Under the pieces are notes generated by a model. It was given only the letters and a program-made list of their open reading frames with translations. It searched no databases and was not told where the DNA came from. A program made the translations under genes and the position numbers. This document shows, piece after piece, positions 22,233-34,883 of a DNA stretch of 64,000 bases. Source of the DNA: Fasciolopsis buskii (lineage: Eukaryota; Platyhelminthes; Trematoda; Plagiorchiida; Fasciolidae); the NCBI GenBank assembly GCA_008360955.1, contig LUCM01006193.1, positions 310,828 to 374,827 on the forward strand, written 5' to 3'. How positions within the stretch are numbered: the first letter of the stretch is position 1; every line of letters begins with the position of its first letter.

Positions 22233-25200
22233 TTAAATAACAACAGCACCGACTTCAGTCTACAACGATTCCTTCAGGATTTCACTGCATCTACAACACA
22301 CTAGTGATCCCACTTAAATTCAATTTCAACTGGATTCCAAACTTCTCTTCGTTTACTGCGCTTACTGTGAAAGACCATCTTCGTATGGAAATTTACTGCA
22401 CCCTGACTTTCTTGAAAGCAGGTGGATTTTTTGCATCCAGTGGTATGTTCCGTGGTTCCCTTGTTTATGACTGAGACGGCTTGACTTCGGTCAAAGTTTC
22501 GGTCAGAGGGCCCAGCTGTCTTCATGACAAATGCAAAGCAAGAGCTTGGACTTTACGGTGTCGCCGTTAAATTATCAACCAATAGCAAGGACGGTGGCTG
22601 GAGTGGCGAAAGCTGCGGTTTTCCTGTAGTGACCACAATTCTGCCTTAATTGACCTCTTCGGCACCACAGAAAGAGGTTCAACTACTTAAAAATTCACTT
22701 ATTCCCCTCAGTATTTTACCACTTATGCGGAATAATTGCGAATCTATCGGAAGTTTGCGGTGATCTAAAGAATCAGGCGCATTACCGGCACGAAGTTACC
22801 ACACTTCTTCCGAAATACCTCCATCTAGCCGACGAATTACTTTGCCTAGGAAGCAAAAAACTTTGGTACGACCTGATCTGTTATTCTGACACCCGTGCTG
22901 GGCTAGGATTCGTCATTTGCAGACACGCGTGTTCCCTGCTTTCCAGCGCTTTGCAGTGTACGTTTTTCAGGCTCAGTGTTCCTCGAGCTACCAAAATGAA
23001 TACTAACTAAAATAGTGATTTTCAACTCTTTGCGAAAATACCCTCGCAGCAGTTTACTTGTCGATCTAGAGCATCCACCATGCCAACCGTCCGGCCAGAG
23101 TCTTCATAGTCGCTGAGCCTACCCCATCTTGGGCAGTTCATTTAATAATGATTTATATTCTTCAGATATATACGAACAGCATCGGGCGCTACATACACTT
23201 TGTCTATGCCAAGCGGCGGAAATGAATGATCTAACTGTCGAACAAAGCAGACACCCAATCCATCATATTGCCGAAGTTGTCTGATAATATATCTACCTTT
23301 TTCAGATCGCATGCCGCAACAAAATCTACCAATGCGTTTAAAGTGGTCCCTCTAACTGGAGCTTTGCAATACATCTACTGGATCTCTTTTTTAATCCACT
23401 GGTTAATTTTTAGTAGTTGTACTATTGCGTCTTGTAAGGGCTTTTCAGTGCTATTCCTCTCTGGTATACTATGACGGCGTTCGAATAATCTCGTTCATCT
23501 TGTGCAAGAATCAAATTTGGTTCCAGCGTTTTGCAACATTGCCCATTTTCTCCTTTCGGAACACTATGCAGCGTTTCCTTCGTCGTGGTGCAATAAAGCA
23601 AACTTTAATGTGCAAACCCGTATCGTGGCACGAGTAGAGGCGCCTTCGTCACGCGCCGCAGGTTTTTCATAATGGTTTCATTAGTGCCGGTCGGCGGTTC
23701 AAAGCCCAAACTTGAGGCTTCTTTACGTCCGCTGCTTTCATTCGCAGCACTCGGAATACACACAATGGTTACTTTTCACGATCGCATGATCACTCTTTTA
23801 TGAGTTTTGCTAGATATGTAGCTGCATTATAGTCCTCCTGTTCTGTAATCATGGGGTCAAGTTCTATATCTGGCATTCTCCCGTATACGGCGGCACGTGC
23901 ACTTTCAGAATATCACCCAGGTAGTTCTTGTTCCCGTATCCCGAGCATGCACTTATCAGCTTTGCAGTTGATGTGCAGGAAGTTGAAATCCCGCACCCTC
24001 TATAACTTGTCGGGATGGAGTGTTTGCAACCATCAACGCCTGAACAATTTGGATATCTTTTTTATTCAAACTTTGGGATTGATGCACGAACATCAGGTGG
24101 ACCGACCGATTACTAGTCTATGGTGACATATCAGGCCGTATTTGAACATTCTTAGTAGACGTTTCAAATCCCAAATCCAGTTTATTCGGCACTTCTGACA
24201 GATATGGCTACTCCTCCGTCTGAATATTCCTCTGTCCTATCCTTTCTTCATACTGCAGATTTCTAAACTACTGCCCGAGAGTATATGGTCATTGTTGGAT
24301 AACAAAGGTTCCGTAACTATAATGAACGACACATGATGGTCATCGTCGAAAACAATCGTCTTCGCACAAATATTATGTGAACTGTATTCGTTTGCATTGA
24401 TCGTCATCTCCTGCGGTCCTTATTGTGAGGTGGCTGCACGTTTTGACTTGGTGAAGAACTAAACCGCCTGCGTTCTCGGCAGTCATGAACACAAAAATAC
24501 CTTGGTTGGTTTCTTACGATGAATTCTCGCTCTGGCGGAGTACTTGAGAAAGGGACACTTTTTGTGGCCGTGGCTTTTCATACACCGCGGTGTAAACAAG
24601 CGCCTGTAGCATCTTTGTTAAGCTTTCTACCGTTGTAATTCTCCACCACGATATTGCTTCCGTTGGGGGCCGTCCACAGATTCTTTCATTACCGCATCCT
24701 CTCCAGAAACCTGGCTAACCCACACCTTGTTTTGCAACACATTTTTCATCATAGCCTCTCTTCTGCTATCAAGGAATAGCGAGCTTTTTGGCTGTTGACA
24801 GACGTCACCTCTCACCAGCGGGGCGGGAGCTCTTAGCAATCCCCTCTCGTAGGCACAGCAAGGAAGTCTGCCCTGTGGGTACGATGCGCTCCGGCATCAA
24901 TTTAGGCCGTCTGGAGGTCCGCTAGGGACAATTCAATGGGATCGCCTTGCACAAAGCAAATCGCTATCGCCATGAAAGGTAAATGTTTCCTGATTCAGGC
25001 ATCCCGGAACTCGACCAGCAAAGGTCTTACTACTACGGGTTCCAAGTCTTGCCTAAGCTGCCTTTGAACCCTTCGTAATACTACATTGCTATTTATAGCC
25101 GCAAACCACGGGGTATCCTTTACACTCCTGTAATCCAACTTCCTACTAACCCCGCATTCTCATTTAACCCGTTGCTTGAAATTGTCGCTTTGCAACCCTG

Positions 25201-28200
25201 GGTATTTCACATGCGCTACCTTCAAAATATCTAGCCGCCTCGTTAACACGCAGCGCCAAAGATGAATAAGACCTCATTGGTATGGTCATTTCAATCACCG
25301 AGTGACACTAAAAATGCAGCTACCTTCCAAACCAAAACATTTTCAAACAAAAAAATAAGCAGAGGCTCTTGAAAGCAGGCAGGAATGGCGATGCTTCAAA
25401 ATACTACCACGAGTGCTAATAGCCCACAACTAAGCTGTTTTCGATGGCTCTGAAATACAGAAAGCAAAAATTTGTTATCAGAAAACCAAATGCGTCTCAT
25501 TTCAGTGGGGCAGAAAGGAAGAAACCAAACAGGGAATGTTCATCGTTATTAACCTCAGAACATTAGCATCCTCAAAGATCAACCTATCCTCTGGAGTTCT
25601 TCGATGGCATGCTCAAGATTTAGCAATTATTGCTCAAAATTTCGTTTTTGTGTTCCGCTTTGGTTTCATGCTGACGTCCCGTGTCCGATAAAATGCTAAA
25701 AATGAAAACATTCATGTTGCCTGCTTTCCATTATTTTATATTATCCTTCTGAGGAATATTTTCATCCAACGATCTGTTAGGCAACCCATAGCAATCTTAC
25801 CTTCTCATACCAGAGCGACTGAATCGCATGAGTTGGGTCTTGTAAGGACTATTATTAGACTGCACTTGAAAAACTTTTCACGCCAACTGCTTCTTGTTTA
25901 CTTATATTTTATCCTACCGCAACCTCTACTGTAGGCTGGTGATTTTATTTCATAGTTACCACTCCACTGCGGTAAACTAAGACCTCATTCGACTTGCACA
26001 TTTCACTTCGACACTGTGATGGTAGCTCCCTAGAGAACGCAGCGGCGACTGCAGATCCCAGATCAGAGGCAGAAAAACAAGAGATTGAAATCACCAAGTT
26101 TCAGGGGACAACTGGGCAGCTTAAAGAAGAGTTCGAATGCCTGAAGTGTCTAATCAGCAGCCCATACCAAAGCAAGTGACAGCCACACAGCCGGTAGAAT
26201 ATCGGGGCAGAAAGCGGTCGAAGCCACAAAGATGTTACGGAGTAGAAAGTGAAGAAACAAAGATGAAGTTTTCAGGTGTGATTACACTCGTTCGGACCAT
26301 TCTCGGGGCACACAAGCACAAGTAAATAATCGCCTTACCCGTTCTTTAGCTTCGAAGGCCTGGACGTAGGGTCATTTGAGAAATCAGCAACAGTACAAAG
26401 GGGCTAATATTGCGCACAAAACCAAGCATCAGTGTGGCAAGTGATCTTTTCGACAAGGTGATAACGCGAGAAATAAAAGAGTTGCACGCAGTGAAAGCAG
26501 GCAACCACTCCACTGTCACGATAATTAGCCTGCAAGAATTAACCTCGTACCCGACGCTGCAGACGATCTGGGTGTGATTAACACACTCAGTACAAGATCC
26601 ACTAAAGTAACGTCCAAAGAATTGGAGAAGTGGTTAACAGCATGCGGCATATGAAGAGCAAAATCAGTCACAAGGCTGGCGGTGGAAGATTGCCACTGAA
26701 GAATCTTGTCGATGACATGCCAAAAGAAGAGGCTGCGACTAGCCGGAAAAAGGCTTCCCCGAGTAGAATTTCTAAAGCAGCAATCTATGAGGTAGAAAGA
26801 AACCGCAAAAAGCTTGATAATCTTTTCACGATGTAGGAAAGCCGGGCTGTTCTTTTGGATGGCTGCCGCCGAGGCTGGATAATATAGACCCCTTCCACCT
26901 TTCCCACGTTCGTCCTACCCACGACCAATGCTCCCCCAAAGCCTCCACTTTATATCATCAACCCATCAGTGAATGTTGACGTTCGCTCCACCCGTATCAT
27001 TAAAAAAGCTGATGGCGGCAGTACTGAATCAGCTCCCGAAAATGTATTCCAATGCACTTGAAACAATTTCTCAGGTCGTCCCGACAATCTCGCGGGAATC
27101 CAGTAGGTAGTTTTGGACGCCAACGCTTGCAATAAATCCCATACAGAAGCACGGCTAACCCCAAATATCCTTGACTCGGAAATTCATATCGCGAGATACA
27201 CCAGACAAGACTCGGACTGAAAATCTGCCGGAAGTGCAATCATTCTTCATGATAACTACTTCCCCAACATGATTAGAGAACCTGCATGAACCCCTCATTT
27301 TCGGAATGCCAGCGTTGGGCATAGTGCATCACCATCCAGCCTGTAATCCTTCGCACAGCAGTGGCATCACAACACTCCTGGTCCCTCTTTAGGTGCGGGT
27401 ACAACTTGCCTTGCATTTGGAAGAACCCTCATAGATATTGTCCTGCGTATTTCCCATAAGGAAACACATAAGTGCCCAGCAGATATTGAATAGGATGACC
27501 ATATTCAACCTTCTACCTGGTAACTACCGATAACCAGCACCAGGTCGACCTAGCCACAATTCTTCCGCAAATGGGCAAGAGTGAACACATGATTCTAAAA
27601 CGACTTTATTGCTAGATCGCCATTCATTTTCCCTGAATAAAGAATAACCAGGTGCGTCAAAACAACCAAATTTGCTTCTTTGAATGCTTTTCTCGAATCC
27701 AAAAATGGTTCTGTAGAACAAGAAACTCCAAGATTGAACAACGAGAAACTTCTAGCGCTCTTCCGACTAGAGGATCCCATGAATAAGAGTTTCGCGCAAT
27801 ATGCTGCAAACCCGCAAACAAATAAGCTTCCCCTGGAAGGAGGATTTTGTGTTTGCCTTGAATACGCTCTAACAGGCCTCAACCAAGGCGCGAGGCCTCC
27901 GATCCAACCGCAAATCCCTTGGTCCGAAATGGGGCAGTAAAGAATGAAGAGCACCAGGCCGCCCTTGAGCGAGCTGTGTTTTAGAAAACATTTTTCTTCC
28001 AGTACATGCAACGTCTGAAAGGGACATATCTCACTTCTCGTCCTCAAAGATACCCAAAGTAGTTCCACTACATCTCCGACCACTATCGCGGAGGCTTTTC
28101 TTTAAAATACTAATAGACCTCTTATCTACCTCCAGAAAACTACCCATACTTGTCATCATCCTACATCCGCAGCAAATAATGTGAATAATATTTTTGTTTG

Positions 28201-28329
28201 TTCGTGTTTGGTTTCCCAAAATTTTCGAAGTCTAAAACCATAATGCTTCATGGGACCTGACTTAATGCAACCCCGCGTATTAAACCGGATGGTGGATAAA
28301 ACGGATTGACACGCTTCAAGTGAGTTTCT
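22233..28329. other. Long stretch of degenerate sequence, no gene recognised
   Basis: About 6 kb without an open frame longer than ~90 codons apart from unidentifiable ones. Short coding-like phrases on the minus strand near 23.2-23.4 kb (for example NALVDFVAACDLKKVD) suggest an ancient retroelement, but no catalytic motif was found. No tRNA, rRNA or exon was recognised. Confidence 0.45.
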
Positions 28330-28540
28330 CCCTAACTACTTGGGAGAATGTGGCAAATGCACCTATTTTTAAGAAGGGTGGTCGACATCTTCCTGAAGGC
28401 TGCCGGCCACTCTAGTCACCTTCCCAATTTAGGTGTTTGAATGCACTCAAGAAATGATTCGCCGCAATACTCGCTACTAAGCAGCATTTTATCCCGGCAC
28501 AATGAGGCTTCCATCCAGAAGGAATGGGGACGAACTGTCA
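28330..28540 (+). mobile_element. CR1-like LINE RT finger fragment
   Basis: The plus strand reads WENVANAPIFKKGGRHLPEG, then CRPL-stop-SPSQF, CLNALKK and FIPAQ-stop-GFHPE. The order matches the CR1-type RT block W-TANVTPIFKKGDRHLPSNYRP through NQHGFLPG. Two in-frame stops show that it is dead. Confidence 0.7.
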
Positions 28541-30059
28541 TGGGCAACCAGACGAAGGCGTGCGGCGTTGGCCGCAATTCATGCTTTCATTTGGGCTTCG
28601 CCAAATCAGTGAAAAGTTGCCTCAAGTTTCACCTCTTTGTGAGCTTCGAAGCAGTTTTACTGTCGATCTCCTGATAGAAACTTTACGCAGCCTGCTTACC
28701 GGCTGGCTTTCATTTTGGAGCAGGAAACGCATCAAAACCCCGGCTGGTCATCACAATGGAACCACGAAGGCCGCCCTCAAGCATTTCTCGTCAGCCCTGC
28801 CACGGGTGCAGCAAAGGCAACCCTCTGAAGCTCCAATCTGGAGCATTTGCACTCACTAATCCACAACTCCAGGAGGTCTGAAAATTGACGACAATAGATG
28901 CGTCGGCATGGATGTAGGTAAAACAGGTCACCTGGGGTTCTCCGTCAACAGGGCTGCTACGGTGACCACGGTCGATTTTTTGGATAAACAGTGAACTTTC
29001 TCTTGCCACCACAAGCGTGCAGCAGGTTGGCTTTCCTCTTCTTAAAATCGATCCAATGGTACCTAACTGACAAAACATTTAGCAAATATCACATGATCTA
29101 AGGATCCCTTATTCGTTTCACCCTAGAATACCAGAGTCAGATCATGCGCCCCGGTTATACTGGAGATGGCGAGCGCTGAAAATTTCAGAAGCTCTGTAAG
29201 AAAATCACTTTGTGGCTAGCAAGCTTGCCATACCCCTCCTGTCTGTTGAGTCCCCATCTCCACCGCGTGTCGTGAGACGGACCTAAGGGGATGTTATTTT
29301 GATGTACCATATCATTACGTCATGCAAAGGAGGGGAAGTGTTTTAACTAATTCCGACCCCCGTCACTAAGGGAAAACTCCACAAAAGCTCTCGAACCGAC
29401 ATCCGTTAGAGACTGCTCGGTTGTTCAACCATTAATATCCAGGCAGGATGGAGGGAACAAAAAATTAATAGGCAAGCATATTGTTGGCAAGAACTGGACA
29501 CCCACCTGAAAATAATAGAAAAAAGGGCTTGTTGACCTGAAATGTGCGTGTTGAATAAACACATCGAAAGATCAACGTTGCAAAAAATCACATGGAAAAA
29601 ATTTGAAATATGAACACTCGACGCAGAACTGGTTGTATTCAGGTTATATGCGGTAATATCGGGCCTGAGTTTGAGATTGGGATTTGGAGAGACTATCTTT
29701 TAGATAAATAAAACATCCAGAGGGGAAACCTAAGTCAATGCACTGGGAGCTAACACTGAGAAAGTACAAGAATAAAACTGATCAACTGTAATTTTTTAAT
29801 TGTAGGATGCTTCAAGAGAAATTGACTGTACAGTTAGATTTGCCCGCGTAGAGGAGATATATACAATAAAATTGATAATAATATTGAGTGTTTTGCGATT
29901 TTCGAAAGGCATGCTCAAGGCAAGATAAAAATTACACATGAATGATAAAGTTGCAGCGCGAATAACAAAAATCAGAAGCGATATGTGGATATATGCAACA
30001 TTAGATCATATGTTCGTGTATTAGTTTGTGTTTGTCTTCGTGATCCTGGTCGATCCGTA
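28541..30059. other. No gene recognised
   Basis: A few more CR1-like residues may continue to about 28860, then no recognisable coding sequence. Near 29957-29998 a segment GCGAATAACAAAAATCAGAAG matches repeats at 31560, 34172 (reverse) and 40190, so a scrap of the same LINE lies here. Confidence 0.4.
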
Positions 30060-30455
30060 TCCTTGTCTGTTTTTAATCCCAAACTGCCTCTGTATCTGAA
30101 TGGGAAGTCGAATTAGAATTTCAATTTGAATTTAAATCACAATTTCAGTTTGATTCCGAATCTGAATATGAACATGATTCTGATTCTGATTATGAACCTG
30201 ATTCACAATGTGAGCCAGCATCTATATCTGTATCAGTATCTGTGTTTGTCTCTGTATTTGCATATGTATCTGTATCTGATCCTGTATTTATTTTTCTGTA
30301 ACGGCATGTGTTTGCAGTTTTTGACGGAACAATTCACTTTATGGTATTACTCGCACCTGCTCATTTTGGGTTCGCGTTCGTGTTTGTGTTTGTGTTCCTG
30401 GTCGTGTTCGTGTTCTTCTTGTTCTCGTTCTTGTTCTCGTTCGTAGTCGTTCAGT
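30060..30455 (+). repeat. Degenerate hexanucleotide repeat block
   Basis: From about 30112 to 30297 the sequence keeps a 6-base period with changing letters (CTGAAT, ATGAAC, CTGATT, CTGTAT, CTGTGT). From 30361 to 30452 it continues as GTTCGT/GTTTGT/CTCGTT units. It gives rise to low-complexity open frames on both strands that are not genes. Confidence 0.8.
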
Positions 30456-30490
30456 ATTTATTAATTGATTTGCTTTGTTCCCACTTTTTT

Positions 30491-30566
30491 GGCTCTGCGG
30501 CGCAATGGCAAACGCAACTGACCACGGAACAGAAGACTCCAGGTTCGAATCATGGCACGGTCGGGT
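30491..30566 (+). repeat. tRNA-Arg-like SINE head or tRNA pseudogene
   Basis: It starts GGCTCTGCGGCGCAATGGC, very close to the 5' half of eukaryotic tRNA-Arg(TCT), including an A box. It has a perfect B box GGTTCGAATC at about 30542-30551. The 3' acceptor strand needed to pair with GGCTCTG is missing and the anticodon arm is disturbed, so it is not a functional tRNA. The sequence after it (to about 30700) could be the body of a tRNA-derived SINE. Confidence 0.65.
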
Positions 30567-30847
30567 CCCACTTTGTCCCACGTCAAAATTCCAAAGCTAA
30601 CTCACCATTCATCAGCACTGTCTCGCGCTCACGCACTCTCGATCTCGCACTCTCTTTCTCAAACTATCTGTGTCACAATGTATATGAAACCACCTCGACC
30701 TGACTGACTACCAATACGACCGTCCTAGTGTTCGTTGGAATCTCATACAAATTTTCGAACTGACAATTTCTTTGAATTAAGTGATATTAAGTATCATATA
30801 TTGCCAGGAGATTGGAAAATGGTATACGGAAATCTGCACCTCCAACG

Positions 30848-31953
30848 TTGAAGAGGACTGGGGAAAGATCGTCTGGTCCAACTTGGAAAGGCGGTCTCAT
30901 TTTTGACCATAGTGGTTTAATATCAATTGGGTGGAAAGAGCATCTTGGAGGAGTGCAGAGGAGACTGGGGAAATGTCCCGTATAATGGTGTTGTCGTCGG
31001 TTTTCATAGAGGCGGCGAAATAGTCACTGGAAACCTTTGATATCAATGGAGGTGCCCGTGAGTATGACAAACGCGATGTGCATAACAGATAGAGAGTCGT
31101 TAGCTCTCATTATTTTTGCCACTGCTGCAGCCTTGTTGGTAGAGTGTAACGCTTGAAGTTCCATCATAATTTGAAGTGAATCGAGAAGTGTATTAACCTC
31201 CTCAGACAGACTGTTCGTTTGCAATATCAGAGCAAATTCTTTTGTTCGCTTGAGTCCCGTTTTAATTAAGGAATAATTCTTTGAGGTGGTCCATGGTGCC
31301 CAAACATTTTGGGGATAGTGCCACACTGGATTGGAGTGATTAGACCAAGGTAAACCTAGAGTTGCTTAAAACTGGTTGGTGGCCACTTAGGGATCCACCG
31401 AAAGAAAGAAACGGTACCGAATTTGGCTGCAATTTATGGAGGGTAAAGGGCTCCATGAGGCTCTGTGGCTACGGTTTATTGGAAGCTGAGGAGGAGATAA
31501 CGGACGTAGAAATTGAGGACTTGCAGAATAAAAGTTATACATGGATGGTAAAGAGGAAACGCCAATAACGGAAATCAGAAGGAATATGGGGATATATGCT
31601 ACGTCGGATTACACGGGAGGCGCGATCAAAATCCTCGCAAGAATACGCAGGGCACCAGTATGCGAGACAAAAATCAGAAATGGAAAAACCTCCTTGTAAG
31701 ATTATACAGGGTATTTGGAACTGTTCATCAGCAATGGGATGCAAAACATCTCGCGTTTAGGTGCACTAACTGTGCGTGTCGCGGGCGCACCAGTTAACAG
31801 AAGCTCAATGGCGGATATCGAGGTCTGATGGAGGCGCAAACGTCAAGAGCGAACGTGATGGACAGAAACGTTAAGCTGAGGAGATGAACATCAGTGGGAT
31901 ATGAAAATTGGATGAAAAGCAATCAAAAACAAGCAACGTTGTGAAAGGCGAAT
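30848..31953 (-). repeat. Left arm of a 1.1-kb near-perfect inverted repeat
   Basis: Every position p in 30848-31953 pairs with 65731-p in the right arm. Open frames of 100, 69 and 68 codons occur in both arms with identical translations, and I saw only a few substitutions near the inner end. The arm is minus-strand LINE sequence: endonuclease region at its inner side and the start of the RT domain (a GPDDLSP-like phrase) at the outer edge, where it stops abruptly at TTGAAGAGG. No target-site duplication was seen at 30847/34884. Confidence 0.95.
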
Positions 31954-33777
31954 AAGAACTTTGCATATAGCAACAATAATTTGCCGATCAATCGCCAAGA
32001 AATGCGGAGAAATAATGTCGTCTTTTGAAACATTTGGAGAACAAGATTTTCTGAACCGTTTAGCAGTGAGAGAATATGGTACTCTCAGTACTGCTGATTT
32101 CATCCCTATGCGGCTGGCCGCGAACTGGTCTGATTGGTGCAATGGAGGAAACATTTGTTTAATAAGTAAAACGGCTTTAAAAAGACCAGTCATGGGTTTC
32201 ACCTGAGCTGCCACTTTTTGATCTTGGAATGCGCATATGACGTCCCAGCGACAGTAGTACGTGTTTTTGACCAATCATGAAGGTCCACCCCATTTGAAGT
32301 ATCCAAGCGGGCCAGCAAGACGGTTTGAGTTCAGCGGATTGGTAATTGCGCGCAAGATCTGGCTAACTGCGTCCTAACAGGAGTGGGAAGCCAGTGGATC
32401 CGGAGGTACGACTTAGGTGAGCGAAGCTGATAACAACGCGTATAGCCTGGGTGCGGGATCTGGAACATAAAGGAGGGAGCCGCGTTCTGGCCTGGGTGCC
32501 AGCTTGGGTTTAAGTTGATTGATAAACGCTAGAGAAGTGGAGGTATCATCCGACCAATGGTTGATCGTGTGAATGAAAAATTAGGCCAAGAAGTAAAAAA
32601 AGCAAAGTAAGAATGAAAATTTATGAAAGCGGATAGAGAATTCAGGTGAGCTGGGCTTATGTCATTTGTCCGAGCGTCTATTGTTGACACATCAAACTGT
32701 TGCCCAGGCTGATGCTAAAGAACTTATATGGTAAAGTGAACAGAGTTGTACTGGGGTCAGGTTTCCAATTTGACGCAAAGTAATTTTGCCGCAACCAGTT
32801 GGTAACTACTCCGGAGTACTAAGTTGATCTCCTGCCAGTTGCCATGGTCATGTGCTACTGACCTAATAAGGAGAATAAGACAGCAAATGGAGGATTATGA
32901 AGGTTGATGTGCTGAGGATAGGGGAAACCTTGCACTACGGCATAGATTAGTCTATTTCTGTTGATTTATTTCTCTGTCTCAATAAAGCCGCAGGACGAAT
33001 GTTATAAGGGTTAATTCGTTGATTTCTGTAGTCTTAAGAAAGAAACCGGCATAGGGTGACACAGCTTTGGGGACCTAACATGAGTTGAGCTAAAAGTTTA
33101 GGTGCCCTTCGCATGCTTGGTCTGGACTGATATTGGTCCCAGTTAACCTGAGAAATGAGAATACACTGAAAAAATTGGACAATGTTGAATTGCGTTAGAC
33201 GCCGGCAGGACCTAACATGGTCCGGTAATCAATTCTACAAGGCGAAGTAATCAATTGTAAAGAACTTTGAACTGAAAGACACTTTAGAATGTGGTATTCC
33301 AGAGAAATTTCTGAGGGGATAAGAACACTCATTAGCGAATCGAATAGGGCTTTCGGCCGTGTGTGCTTGCGATCTCAACAACTTAAGAAGGTATGCGAGG
33401 TGAGGTATGACACGAGGTAACCAAAGGGGGTCAGGTTGCCGCAGCACGCATCGTTCTCTCTAACTATGGCTTGATGTTGGACCGAGAAGTTTCTTTGTGA
33501 ACGCCCGTTGTACTTTTTCTACCGCAACACCATCGACTGTGACATGTTTGAGAAAACTATCAGGCAGCACTCCAGTTGCGGTCTACAATATGATTCGTAT
33601 AGCATCAGCTCACATCCTAGAGTGCGGAATATTTTAACGATGAGGCCACTGGTTTTGTTTGCGTTCGCTATTTGACTAACCGCTTGATCGTGGAAGTTGA
33701 ACGAGGAGGAGTATTATAAGCCCGTATCTTTGACACATTGAGTGGTTAGTAATTTGAGGCCTTTTATGAAGAGACTC
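31954..33777. other. Spacer between the inverted arms, itself LINE debris
   Basis: The first ~590 bases (to about 32540) continue the left-arm LINE towards its 5' end, because 40.1-41.2 kb contains a diverged copy collinear across the same junction. About 33250-33750 is a different, minus-strand CR1-like RT tail (separate entry). 32540-33250 has no recognisable content. No transposase or other gene that would make the structure a DNA transposon was found. Confidence 0.75.
33250..33750 (-). mobile_element. CR1-like LINE RT C-terminal fragment
   Basis: The minus strand reads SGLIVKIFRTLGCELMLYES, then YCRPQLECCLIVFSNMSQS, a KYNGRSQRNFSV block and TPFGYLVSYLTSHTFL. The order matches the RT thumb of CR1/Jockey-type LINEs (KTYVRP-LEYCS-VWSP, LERVQRRFTK). 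It ends within ~30 bases of the right inverted arm. Confidence 0.7.
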
Positions 33778-34883
33778 ATTCACCTTTCACAACGTTGCTT
33801 GTTTTTGATTACTTTTCATCCAATTTTCATATCCCACTGATGTTCATCTCCTCAGCTTAACGTTTCTGTCCATCACGTTCGCTCTTGACGTTTGCGCCTC
33901 CATCAGACCTCGATATCCGCCATTGAGCTTCTGTTAACTGGTGCGCCCGCGACACGCACAGTTAGTGCACCTAAACGCGAGATGTTTTGCATCCCATTGC
34001 TGATGAACAGTTCCAAATACCCTGTATAATCTTACAAGGAGGTTTTTCCATTTCTGATTTTTGTCTCGCATACTGGTGCCCTGCGTATTCTTGCGAGGAT
34101 TTTGATCGCGCCTCCCGTGTAATCCGACGTAGCATATATCCCCATATTCCTTCTGATTTCCGTTATTGGCGTTTCCTCTTTACCATCCATGTATAACTTT
34201 TATTCTGCAAGTCCTCAATTTCTACGTCCGTTATCTCCTCCTCAGCTTCCAATAAACCGTAGCCACAGAGCCTCATGGAGCCCTTTACCCTCCATAAATT
34301 GCAGCCAAATTCGGTACCGTTTCTTTCTTTCGGTGGATCCCTAAGTGGCCACCAACCAGTTTTAAGCAACTCTAGGTTTACCTTGGTCTAATCACTCCAA
34401 TCCAGTGTGGCACTATCCCCAAAATGTTTGGGCACCATGGACCACCTCAAAGAATTATTCCTTAATTAAAACGGGACTCAAGCGAACAAAAGAATTTGCT
34501 CTGATATTGCAAACGAACAGTCTGTCTGAGGAGGTTAATACACTTCTCGATTCACTTCAAATTATGATGGAACTTCAAGCGTTACACTCTACCAACAAGG
34601 CTGCAGCAGTGGCAAAAATAATGAGAGCTAACGACTCTCTATCTGTTATGCACATCGCGTTTGTCATACTCACGGGCACCTCCATTGATATCAAAGGTTT
34701 CCAGTGACTATTTCGCCGCCTCTATGAAAACCGACGACAACACCATTATACGGGACATTTCCCCAGTCTCCTCTGCACTCCTCCAAGATGCTCTTTCCAC
34801 CCAATTGATATTAAACCACTATGGTCAAAAATGAGACCGCCTTTCCAAGTTGGACCAGACGATCTTTCCCCAGTCCTCTTCAA
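33778..34883 (+). repeat. Right arm of the 1.1-kb inverted repeat
   Basis: Reverse complement of 30848-31953. Read on the plus strand it is LINE sequence running from the endonuclease (SIYPHIPSDFRYW region near 34140) to the RT start, and it continues uninterrupted into RT beyond 34883. This arm therefore sits in native LINE context on its right side, whereas the left arm sits in native context on its spacer side. Confidence 0.95.

Noticed and set aside
30339..30581. Thr-Arg repeat open frame and long hydrophobic frame at 30308-30703
   Set aside because: Both come from the GTTCGT hexanucleotide repeat and the tRNA-like element.
31891..32274. 127-codon minus-strand open frame in the spacer as a gene
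   Set aside because: It lies in the 5' region of the LINE and its diverged relative at 40.4-40.9 kb is not open, so there is no sign of a conserved host protein.
34405..34707. 100-codon frame present twice (also 31024-31326 minus) as a duplicated gene
   Set aside because: It is the LINE endonuclease-RT linker carried by both inverted arms.
30848..34883. DNA transposon or foldback element with 1.1-kb terminal inverted repeats
   Set aside because: No transposase in the spacer, no target-site duplication seen, and the arms are internal LINE sequence with the right arm continuing into RT.
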